DNA of 53,099 nt from Paenalcaligenes sp035301625 (GTDB lineage Bacteria; Pseudomonadota; Gammaproteobacteria; Burkholderiales; Burkholderiaceae_B): assembly GCA_035301625.1 (NCBI GenBank), contig DATGTW010000122.1, forward strand, positions 1 through 53,099, read 5' to 3'. How positions within the stretch are numbered: position 1 is the stretch's first letter; each line of letters begins with the position of its first letter. The notes below the pieces were generated by a model. The model worked only from the letters and a program-made list of their open reading frames with translations. It made no database searches and was not told the DNA's origin. Made by a program: the position numbers and the translations under genes. Shown piece after piece: positions 17,105 through 24,477 of this stretch.

Positions 17105-17859
17105 AAATCAATGAAGTTCGTGAAAAAGCTTTTGCGATGCCGCTGCACGACCCCGCCTATCCGCGGCCGCCTTATAAGTTCTATAACCGTGAGTTCTTTG
17201 TAATTAATTATCGCACGGATATTGAGCGCTTGCGCGCGGTCGTCCCAGAGCCGCTAGAGGTGGTTAGCGATATAGTGTCTTATGAGTTTATTCGTATGCC
17301 CGATTCCACTGGTTTTGGTGACTACACCGAAACTGGACAGGTTATTCCTGTGCGTTATACGACCCCAGAGGGCGAGGTCCAAGAGGGTGGATTTGTTTAC
17401 TCTATGTATTTGGATGATAACTCGCCTATCGCTGGAGGGCGTGAAATATGGGGTTTTCCCAAAAAGCTGGCGTATCCCAAGATGCGTCATGAGCAAGAGA
17501 CCCTGGTGGGAACCTTGCATTACGGCTCTGTGCTATGTGTCAATGCGACTATGGGTTATAAACACCGCGAGGTTGATTTAAACAAAATAGCCCAAGCGAT
17601 GACCAAGCCGGCTTTTATGATCAAGATCATCCCTCATGTGGATTGCACACCGCGTATTTGCGAACTGGTCCGTTATTACCTGGAAGATGTCGAGGTCAAG
17701 GGGGCTTGGGAGGGGCCTGGGCAGCTGCAGTTGTTTGAACATGCAATGTGCGATGTCGCAAGCTTGCCCGTGCGTGAAGTGGTTTCTGCCAGTCATTATA
17801 TTGCTGATCTGACCCTAGGGCTTGGAGAGGTCATACACGATTATTTGGCCGCAGACTAA
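17101..17859 (+). CDS. adc: Acetoacetate decarboxylase
   Basis: Converts acetoacetate to acetone and CO2 through a Schiff base with lysine. The 252 residues match the family throughout. GREIWGFPKKL (113-123) holds the lysine pair, with Lys121 the Schiff-base residue by alignment to the clostridial enzyme. It overlaps the patatin gene by four bases and is followed by 3-hydroxybutyrate dehydrogenase 53 bases later. The dehydrogenase product, acetoacetate, is its substrate, so the pair can act in sequence. Members of this superfamily with other activities exist, so acetoacetate as substrate is likely but not proven. Confidence 0.88.
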   Translation: MKINEVREKAFAMPLHDPAYPRPPYKFYNREFFVINYRTDIERLRAVVPEPLEVVSDIVSYEFIRMPDSTGFGDYTETGQVIPVRYTTPEGEVQEGGFVYSMYLDDNSPIAGGREIWGFPKKLAYPKMRHEQETLVGTLHYGSVLCVNATMGYKHREVDLNKIAQAMTKPAFMIKIIPHVDCTPRICELVRYYLEDVEVKGAWEGPGQLQLFEHAMCDVASLPVREVVSASHYIADLTLGLGEVIHDYLAAD

Positions 17860-17912
17860 TCCCAAAATATTATCTATATTTAAATTGATAACCTATTTTA
17901 AAAGGAAGAAAT

Positions 17913-18698
17913 ATGGCTCGTTTTGAAAAACAAGTGGCGTTGGTCACTGGTTCGGCCAGTGGTATTGGTAAAGAGATTGCTATCCGTTTTGCTCAAGAGG
18001 GTGGGATTCCTGTGATTGCTGATCTGAATCTTGAGGCCGCTCAGGCCACAGCCGATGCAATTAAGTCAGCACACGGCGTAGATGCTTTTGCTGTTGCGAT
18101 GGACGTGACCAACGAAGAGCAGGTAAACGCAGGCGTTGAAGCCGTCGTAGAAAAATACGGCAAGGTAGATATCCTGGTCAGTAACGCGGGTATCCAAATT
18201 GTGCACCCTTTAGTCGACTTCCCCTACAACGAATGGAAACGCCTACTATCCATTCACCTGGATGGTGCGTTTTTAACCACGCGTGCTTGTCTCAAGCATA
18301 TGTACAAGGCAAATTACGGGCGTGTCATTTTTATGGGTTCGGTGCACTCTAAAGAGGCTTCAATGCTCAAAGCGCCTTATGTCACTGCTAAACACGGTCT
18401 GTTGGGCTTATCACGTGTGCTGGCCAAAGAAGGTGCCGCCCATAATGTGACATCTAACGTGGTGTGTCCTGGTTTTGTTCGTACCCCCTTAGTAGATAAG
18501 CAGATTCCAGAGCAGGCCCAAGAGTTGGGCATTACCGAGGAAGAAGTCATCAAAAATGTTATGCTCAAAGATACGGTCGATGGCGAGTTTACAACCACTG
18601 ATGATGTAGCTGATGCTGTGTTGTTTTTTGCCGCTGCCCAGAGCAATGTGATGACGGGACAGTCACTGGTGGTTAGTCATGGCTGGTTTATGGAATAA
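17913..18698 (+). CDS. bdhA: 3-hydroxybutyrate dehydrogenase (SDR)
   Basis: NAD-dependent short-chain dehydrogenase that interconverts (R)-3-hydroxybutyrate and acetoacetate, the step that follows breakdown of PHB. The 261 residues carry TGSASGIGKEIA (12-23), NAG (91-93) and the catalytic Ser143, Tyr156 and Lys160 (YVTAK). The sequence around HSKEASMLKAPYVTAKHGL is characteristic of the 3-hydroxybutyrate group rather than generic SDRs. An AAAGGAAG ribosome-binding site precedes the ATG. It closes the patatin-adc-bdhA operon, with a strong terminator behind it. Confidence 0.92.
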   Translation: MARFEKQVALVTGSASGIGKEIAIRFAQEGGIPVIADLNLEAAQATADAIKSAHGVDAFAVAMDVTNEEQVNAGVEAVVEKYGKVDILVSNAGIQIVHPLVDFPYNEWKRLLSIHLDGAFLTTRACLKHMYKANYGRVIFMGSVHSKEASMLKAPYVTAKHGLLGLSRVLAKEGAAHNVTSNVVCPGFVRTPLVDKQIPEQAQELGITEEEVIKNVMLKDTVDGEFTTTDDVADAVLFFAAAQSNVMTGQSLVVSHGWFME

Positions 18699-18728
18699 GC
18701 CACCAGCATCTGACCACTCGTGACAGTG

Positions 18729-18766
18729 CAGCAAAAAGCCAGGCTTTCACGCCTGGCTTTTTGCTG
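18729..18766. terminator. Bidirectional terminator between bdhA and the Bug gene
   Basis: A 16-bp stem, CAGCAAAAAGCCAGGC (18729-18744) with GCCTGGCTTTTTGCTG (18751-18766), has a six-base loop. A/T runs on each flank let it serve both converging genes. Confidence 0.85.
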
Positions 18767-18800
18767 CGGTCATTCAACAGAATTTAGTCGAATCTAATAT

Positions 18801-19775
18801 TTAATCGACTTTGGCGCCCGCCATTTCGACAATGGTTTCATAGCGGTTGCGCTCATCGCTCATGAGCTCGTCAAACTCTTCAGCAGTAGTGGGCATTGGG
18901 GTAACCAATAAATTGCCAAAACGCTCTTGTACCTCTTCGGTTTGCATGCCGTTGGTAAAGGCCGCATTGAGTTTTTCAATGGTATCTGCAGGCGTGCCAG
19001 CGGGTGCAACCAGACCCCACCAGGTAGAAATTGAAAACTCTTCTAAACCGCCTTCTTTCATGGTGGGTAGCTCGGGCAAAATTTCTGAACGCTCGTCCGT
19101 AGTGACGGCTAGCGCTTTGAGCATGCCATTTTGAATGTTGGGCGCTGCTGTGGCCAGATTATCAAAGGTAAAATCGACCTCGGCTGCCAGCAGCGCTTTT
19201 TGTGCTGGGGCACCGCCATTATATGGGATATGCACGATATCAACCTCGGCCTGGTTCTTGAATAATTCGCCGGCCAAATGACCGCCACTGCCATTCCCGC
19301 CTGAGCCATAATCAAGCTCGCCAGGGTTTTCTTTGGCATAAGCGATTAGATCCTCGAGCGTATCGATACCCAATTTGTCAGCGTGCTCTTTATTCATCAC
19401 CAGTACGTTGGGGACTAGCACCATCAGGGAGACTGCCTCAAAGTCATTTTCGGCATCAAAGGGCATATCGCTAAAGAGCCAGGGGTTGACGGCATGGGAT
19501 GCCAGTGTAGCAATACCGATGGTTTTGCCGTCAGGATCGGATTTGGCAACATAGTCGACCCCGATGTTACCGCCCGCACCGGGCTTGTTTTCTACAATCA
19601 CGGTGCCGAGATCGTCCTTGACAGCTTCAGCTAACACACGTGCACTGACATCAATAGGGCCACCAGCGGCAAACGGAACGATGATTCGGGTGGTGTCCTG
19701 CTGTGCTATAGCAACCGAGCTCACGCACAGGACTGCCATTACCCCCACGGTGGATTTTAAAAACGGTTTAAACAT
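18801..19775 (-). CDS. Tripartite tricarboxylate transporter substrate-binding protein (Bug family)
   Basis: Periplasmic solute-binding protein of the TctC/Bug family, which is greatly expanded in Alcaligenaceae and typically binds di- or tricarboxylates and similar anions. A cleavable signal peptide is clear (MFKPFLKSTVGVMAVLCVSSVAIA, residues 1-24), then the mature start RIIVPFAAGGPIDVSAR, which is the usual ligand-contact opening, and the central PGELDYGSGGNGSGGHLAGE loop. The length of 324 is typical. No TctA/TctB membrane genes are adjacent, so it is an orphan binding protein, as is common in these organisms. The ligand cannot be predicted. Confidence 0.9.
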   Translation of the reverse strand: MFKPFLKSTVGVMAVLCVSSVAIAQQDTTRIIVPFAAGGPIDVSARVLAEAVKDDLGTVIVENKPGAGGNIGVDYVAKSDPDGKTIGIATLASHAVNPWLFSDMPFDAENDFEAVSLMVLVPNVLVMNKEHADKLGIDTLEDLIAYAKENPGELDYGSGGNGSGGHLAGELFKNQAEVDIVHIPYNGGAPAQKALLAAEVDFTFDNLATAAPNIQNGMLKALAVTTDERSEILPELPTMKEGGLEEFSISTWWGLVAPAGTPADTIEKLNAAFTNGMQTEEVQERFGNLLVTPMPTTAEEFDELMSDERNRYETIVEMAGAKVD

Positions 19776-20110
19776 TTGTGGATATCCTTTCTTATCTACT
19801 TAAACACCAATAAAAGTCGGCTTTTGCTATTGTGCCAAATTTTGAACCTGGTTGCATGTCCAGACTTTCACTTACTTTAAAAGAAAAAACTTGGGGGAAT
19901 CCGCTTTAAATATTCAGATGCAGGATTAAAGCGTTAGAAAAGCTGGAAAATTTAAAAGCTCAAGATTTTAATGGATACTAAAATCTAAAAGTTTGATAAA
20001 ATGCAATACAGTTATTCTATTTATATATTAATTATTTCTTAATTGATGTAGCATAAAGTAAGTGCCTCTATCAATGAAGGTTGAGGCGGCATCAATGAAG
20101 GAATTGGTTC
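19776..20110. other. Divergent spacer between the Bug gene and the SQR-like gene
   Basis: About 335 AT-rich bases with no coding frame. It must hold both divergent promoters. TTGATA (19993-19998) resembles a -35 box but has no good partner at the right spacing. An 11-base direct repeat (20070-20080 and 20091-20101) lies at the downstream edge. Confidence 0.5.
20070..20101 (+). repeat. Direct repeat ATCAATGAAGG, 21 bp apart, upstream of the SQR-like gene
   Basis: Two identical 11-base copies (20070-20080 and 20091-20101) are offset by 21 bases, two turns of the helix. The second copy contains the AAGGA ribosome-binding site. This could be a tandem operator or a translational-control site. Confidence 0.5.
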
Positions 20111-21487
20111 ATGAAAGATTTAAACCCAAACCAGGAGTTAAAGCAGGCAGGTTTCAGTCGCCGAGAGATTTTAGGGCTGGGCTTGGCTGGAGGGCTTGCT
20201 GTCGCGGGTGTGTTGCCACGGGGTGAAGCTCAAGCGCAATCACTTTTATCAACGCGGGCACATATCGTGATTGTGGGTGCAGGGGCCGCTGGGCTCACTA
20301 TTGCTAATCGGTTGAGTCAGCGCCTGCAGGGCGGCAAGATAACGATCATAGATCAGCGTGCCGAGCATTATTACCAGCCTGGATTGTCTCTGGTTGGGGC
20401 AGGGTTAAAGCCCGCCAGTTACGTAATTTCAAAAACCAAAGAGTGGCTACCCAAGGGCATTCAGCACATCAATCAAATGGTGGCTGAAATTGACCCTGAT
20501 GCCAAATGGGTGGCGACTGCGGATGGCCAACGCATTGACTATGATTTTTTGATTGTGGCGCCGGGGCTTGTTTTGGATAATGAAGCCATTGAGGGCTTCT
20601 CGCTAGATTTAGTGGGTCGGGAAGGCATAGGGTGTTTGTACGCTGGCCCTGATTATGCGGTACGCACTTGGCAAGCTGCTGAGCAATTCATTCAAAATGG
20701 CGGCGTGGCTATTTCTACCCGACCCAATACCGAGATGAAATGTGCAGGTGCGCCGCTAAAGCATACTTTTTTAATCGAGGATTTAGCCAGTCGAGGGCCC
20801 CGTCCTACTGGTTATGAGATGCACTATGTTTGCCCTCAGAATACTTTGTTTTCTGTGCCTATCGTAGCAGAAAAGGTCCGTATGCTTTATGGCGAAAGGG
20901 GCATTCAAAGCCATTTCAATCGTACTTTACAGCGTATCGAGCCTGGGCGCCGAATTGCAGTGTTTAATCAGTCGGTACAAGATCCTGAAACCGGCAAGGT
21001 CACCATGCAGACAGATGAGATGCCCTACGATTATTTACACGTGATTCCCCCCCAACGTGCACCCGAGGTCATTCGTCAATCGGGCTTGAGCTGGAGCGAT
21101 CGCTGGCTAGGGCAGGGTTGGGTTGCTGTCGATCCACAAACCATGCGCCATATTCAATACCCCGAAGTCTTTGCGTTAGGGGATGTGGCTGGGGTGCCCA
21201 AAGGCAAAACGGCTGCTTCGGTAAAGTGGCAGGCTCCAGTGGTCGAGGCGCAGCTGTTGGCAGCGTTGCAGGATAAAGAGAGCCAGGTTTATTACGATGG
21301 CTATACCTCTTGCCCTTTGATTACGCGTGTCGGGCAGGCCATGTTGGTAGAGTTTGATTATGAAAATAATTTACTGCCGTCTTTTCCTGGGCTGATCGCA
21401 CCATTAGAAGAGTTGTGGTTGAGTTGGTTGATGAAGGTATGGGCCTTGAAAGCGACTTATCTAGCCATGTTACGTGGCAAAGCCTAA
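20111..21487 (+). CDS. Tat-exported FAD-dependent oxidoreductase, sulfide:quinone reductase-like
   Basis: Flavoprotein of the sulfide:quinone reductase / flavocytochrome c family, expected to oxidise sulfide and pass electrons to quinone or a periplasmic carrier. A twin-arginine signal is visible (SRRE at 16-19, then LGLGLAGGLAVAGVLP and a QAQ cleavage site near 43), placing it outside the inner membrane. The FAD motif is IVGAGAAGLTIANRL (54-68). Cys211 in MKCAGAPLKH and Cys401 in YTSCPLITR match the conserved redox cysteines of SQR, and GDVAGVPKGKTAASV (357-371) the FAD-binding end. Cys175 and Cys241 are also present. The C-terminus is hydrophobic and amphipathic, which suits a membrane-surface enzyme. 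A small membrane protein follows after 13 bases. Confidence 0.82.
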   Translation: MKDLNPNQELKQAGFSRREILGLGLAGGLAVAGVLPRGEAQAQSLLSTRAHIVIVGAGAAGLTIANRLSQRLQGGKITIIDQRAEHYYQPGLSLVGAGLKPASYVISKTKEWLPKGIQHINQMVAEIDPDAKWVATADGQRIDYDFLIVAPGLVLDNEAIEGFSLDLVGREGIGCLYAGPDYAVRTWQAAEQFIQNGGVAISTRPNTEMKCAGAPLKHTFLIEDLASRGPRPTGYEMHYVCPQNTLFSVPIVAEKVRMLYGERGIQSHFNRTLQRIEPGRRIAVFNQSVQDPETGKVTMQTDEMPYDYLHVIPPQRAPEVIRQSGLSWSDRWLGQGWVAVDPQTMRHIQYPEVFALGDVAGVPKGKTAASVKWQAPVVEAQLLAALQDKESQVYYDGYTSCPLITRVGQAMLVEFDYENNLLPSFPGLIAPLEELWLSWLMKVWALKATYLAMLRGKA

Positions 21488-21500
21488 TCAGGAGGGTGCG

Positions 21501-21884
21501 ATGCAAGAATTAACGATTGGAACGCTGATTGCGGTTTTAGAGGAAATGTTTGGGCCTGTGCTGTTTTGGGCATTATTTGCGCTCGTGGCGGTGGTGACGG
21601 TGGCTTATATCTACGTGTTAATACGGGATAGAGCGCTGTCAATAAAGAAATTTCTCTGGGCGCAGCTGAGTATGCCCATCGGGGCAGTCGTGGCAGTTTG
21701 GTTGGTGATGAGCAGCACTGATTCGGGGTTTGTGGATTTAGGTGGGCCCGTGGACTTTGTGGTCTTGCTGGGGGTGGCAGTGTTGGGTGCGATAGGGTGC
21801 GCTATTTTGGTGTATACCTTGCAATCATTACTGTGGCCTACTCATATCCAGAAAAAAGCCAAACCCACTGCACGGGTCAGCTGA
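21501..21884 (+). CDS. Small membrane protein paired with the SQR-like gene
   Basis: Unidentified protein of 127 residues with about three hydrophobic segments (residues 15-40, 52-72 and 83-108) and a basic tail (HIQKKAKP). The frame is open from 21474, overlapping the previous gene. The ATG at 21501 has a strong AGGAGG ribosome-binding site and is preferred. It begins 13 bases after the flavoprotein stop, so the two are almost certainly cotranscribed, and it may anchor the exported flavoprotein or receive its electrons. From memory it may belong to a small uncharacterised family (DUF5368) seen beside SQR genes; I could not check this. Confidence 0.7.
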   Translation: MQELTIGTLIAVLEEMFGPVLFWALFALVAVVTVAYIYVLIRDRALSIKKFLWAQLSMPIGAVVAVWLVMSSTDSGFVDLGGPVDFVVLLGVAVLGAIGCAILVYTLQSLLWPTHIQKKAKPTARVS

Positions 21885-21906
21885 TTATTGGTAGCAAGGC
21901 TAAAAA

Positions 21907-21935
21907 ATGGGGGCCTTTGTGGCCCCCGCATTTAT
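21907..21935 (+). terminator. Terminator after the SQR operon
   Basis: GGGGGCC (21909-21915) pairs with GGCCCCC (21921-21927) around TTTGT, followed by a short T-rich tract. It also lies at the 3' side of tex on the other strand. Confidence 0.7.
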
Positions 21936-22010
21936 TAGAGCGCTAGTAATGCTTTTTTTTGGTTTTTACTGTTAAGTTGTAATTAATATATCACTGATGT
22001 TTGGGTCAGG

Positions 22011-24377
22011 TTAGCGCTTGAGTTTTGCAAATGCTTCAGCCATGGCACCCCGTGGGGCACGTTCGGCGGTTTTTTTACGCGCTGTATTAGGGCGTTGTCG
22101 TGCTTTGGGATCAGGTCGGGATCTGGTGTTAGGCCGAGATTTGGGCGCCTGCTCTGCATTTGGATCACGCATGCTTAGACTGATGCGTTTGCGCTCTAAA
22201 TCAACCTCTAAGACGCGTACTTTGACAGGCTGCCCGACACGCACATGATCGCGTGGGTCGCGCACAAATTCATTGGCCAGCTCAGAAATATGCACTAATC
22301 CGTCCTGGCCCACTCCAATATCTACAAAGGCACCAAAATTGGCGACATTGCTGATAACCCCCTCGAGCTGCATATCCTCGGTGAGGTCGGTGATGGTTGT
22401 GATCCCTTCTTTAAACTGGGCGGTTTTGAATTCTGGGCGCGGGTCGCGGCCGGGGCGTCTGAGTTCTTTGAAAATATCTTTGACGGTGGGCAGGCCAAAG
22501 CGTTCATCAGTAAAGTCCGCAGGCTGCAGGGTATCCAACGCCTGGTTCTGACCAATAATCTCTTGGGCTGAGGTATTCAGGCGCTGGAGGATTTTTTCCA
22601 CTACAGGATAGGCTTCAGGGTGCACAGCTGAGGCATCCAGGGGGTTATCCCCCTTGGTGATGCGTAAAAAGCCGGCTGCCTGCTCAAAGGCCTTGGGCCC
22701 AAATCGTGGCACCTCTAACAGTGCTTTTCGATGTGGGAATGCACCGTGTTGTTCGCGCCAGTCAACGATGTTTTTTGCCAAACTGGGTGTTAACCCCGAG
22801 ACGCGCGCCAGCAAGGCTGCCGAAGCCGTGTTTACCTCGACGCCGACGGCGTTCACGCAGTCTTCGACCACTGCATCAAGCGAACGCGCCAGATTTCGTT
22901 GGTTGACATCATGCTGGTATTGGCCCACACCAATGGCTTTGGGTTCTATTTTGACCAATTCAGCCAAGGGGTCTTGCAGGCGTCGCGCAATGGACACTGC
23001 ACCTCGTAATGATACATCCAAATCAGGGAGCTCTTGACTGCCTAGCTCCGAGGCTGAATAAACCGATGCACCGGCCTCAGAAATAGTGATGTTGGCAAAG
23101 TCCAGTTTGGGGTGCTCTTGTTTAAGTTGGCGTACCAGGGCTTCGGTCTCGCGGCTGGCAGTCCCATTGCCGATGGCGACCAGCTCGACCCCGTGTTTTT
23201 CTATCAGTGCGGCGAGCTTTTTAATACTGCCAGCAACATCGTTGCGCGGGGCAAAGGGGTAAATGGTCGCTGTATCAACAACTTTGGCGGTGCGATTAAT
23301 AACGGCGGCTTTGACCCCAGTGCGAATGCCTGGATCAAGTCCCAGTACATTTTTAAACCCAGCTGGCGCGGCCAGCAATAAATCACGTAGGTTTTCCGCA
23401 AATACTCGGATGGCCTCTTCCTCGGCTTGGGTGTTGAGATCACCGATGATCTCAGTTTCAAACGAGGGCAGCATGCGTACACGCCAGGACCAACGGCAGA
23501 CTGTGGCTAGCCATTGCTCGCCGGGCCCTTGGGGTTGTGTGACATCTACGGGCAGGGCGAGGTATCGCGCAATCTGTACGATGCAGGGGTGGGGCTCTAA
23601 GACCTCTTGCTCGGGGTTTAGTCCCAGACGCAGGCGCAGGATATCTTGTTGGCGGCCGCGCAAAATGGCCAGCAAACGGTGCGAGGGAATACGCTGAATG
23701 GGCTCGCGGAATTGAAACCAATCACGGAAATTACGCCCTTCGTCCTCTTTGCCTTCGATGACATCAGCATACAACCAGCCATTGCGCCATAGATAGTTGC
23801 GTAGGTGGCTGCGCAGGTCAGCATCCTCGGCAAAACGTTCAGCCAGGATGTCGCGCGCCCCATCTAAGACTCCTTTGACGTTATCATAGGGTGACTCAGT
23901 GCCCACATATTCTGTAGCTATTTGCTCAGGATCGACAGCCGGGTTAGCCAATAGGGCATCTGCCAAGGGCTCGATGCCAGCCTCACGCGCGATTTGTGCT
24001 CGCGTGCGGCGTTTGGGCCGGTAGGGTGCATACAGGTCCTCCAGCCGTTGTTTGGTCTCAGCTGCCAGTAATGCCTCGAACAAGGGTGGGGTGAGTTTGT
24101 CTTGTTCTTGAATGCTGTCAATAATGGTTTTTCGGCGCTCTTCTAAATCACGCAGATATTCCAGGCGTTGTTCCAGATTGCGCAGTTGTTCGTCTGTGAG
24201 CCCCCCTGTGAGCTCTTTTCTATAGCGTGCGATAAAGGGCACGGTGGCACCCTCGTCAAGCAGGTCAATAGTGCTCTCGACATGGGCCAGCACAATGTCC
24301 AGTTCACTTGCTAGCTGCTGGGCGATGCGCTTGGCGTCAGGGGTATAGGTTAAATTAGCTACATTTGATGTATTCAT
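22011..24377 (-). CDS. tex: Tex-family RNA-binding transcription accessory protein
   Basis: Conserved nucleic-acid-binding protein linked to transcription and stress tolerance. Domains in order: Tex N-terminal helices (about 10-200), a YqgF/RNase H-like domain (VLGLDPGIRTGVKAAV region, about 325-450), helix-hairpin-helix motifs (about 490-570) and an S1 RNA-binding domain (GVISNVANFGAFVDIGVGQDGLVHIS, about 650-720). A basic, Pro/Arg-rich disordered tail follows. It is divergent from the helicase gene. The frame also offers a TTG four codons upstream at 24389, but ATG at 24377 is taken here; neither has an obvious ribosome-binding site. Confidence 0.93.
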   Translation of the reverse strand: MNTSNVANLTYTPDAKRIAQQLASELDIVLAHVESTIDLLDEGATVPFIARYRKELTGGLTDEQLRNLEQRLEYLRDLEERRKTIIDSIQEQDKLTPPLFEALLAAETKQRLEDLYAPYRPKRRTRAQIAREAGIEPLADALLANPAVDPEQIATEYVGTESPYDNVKGVLDGARDILAERFAEDADLRSHLRNYLWRNGWLYADVIEGKEDEGRNFRDWFQFREPIQRIPSHRLLAILRGRQQDILRLRLGLNPEQEVLEPHPCIVQIARYLALPVDVTQPQGPGEQWLATVCRWSWRVRMLPSFETEIIGDLNTQAEEEAIRVFAENLRDLLLAAPAGFKNVLGLDPGIRTGVKAAVINRTAKVVDTATIYPFAPRNDVAGSIKKLAALIEKHGVELVAIGNGTASRETEALVRQLKQEHPKLDFANITISEAGASVYSASELGSQELPDLDVSLRGAVSIARRLQDPLAELVKIEPKAIGVGQYQHDVNQRNLARSLDAVVEDCVNAVGVEVNTASAALLARVSGLTPSLAKNIVDWREQHGAFPHRKALLEVPRFGPKAFEQAAGFLRITKGDNPLDASAVHPEAYPVVEKILQRLNTSAQEIIGQNQALDTLQPADFTDERFGLPTVKDIFKELRRPGRDPRPEFKTAQFKEGITTITDLTEDMQLEGVISNVANFGAFVDIGVGQDGLVHISELANEFVRDPRDHVRVGQPVKVRVLEVDLERKRISLSMRDPNAEQAPKSRPNTRSRPDPKARQRPNTARKKTAERAPRGAMAEAFAKLKR

Positions 24378-24477
24378 GCGTATAGACAACGTAAAATAAA
24401 GGATTTGATGGTTATCGGGGATTTTACTCGAATCATTGTCTTAACGTGTTGTATTAATTTTTTTAAGTTGCTTGCTT

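Noticed and set aside
19993..20006. Second FNR-like box (TTGAT-AAAA-TGCAA) upstream of the SQR-like gene
   Set aside because: Only eight of ten bases match, one half-site is poor and no -10 box lies at the correct distance, so it is likely chance in an AT-rich spacer.
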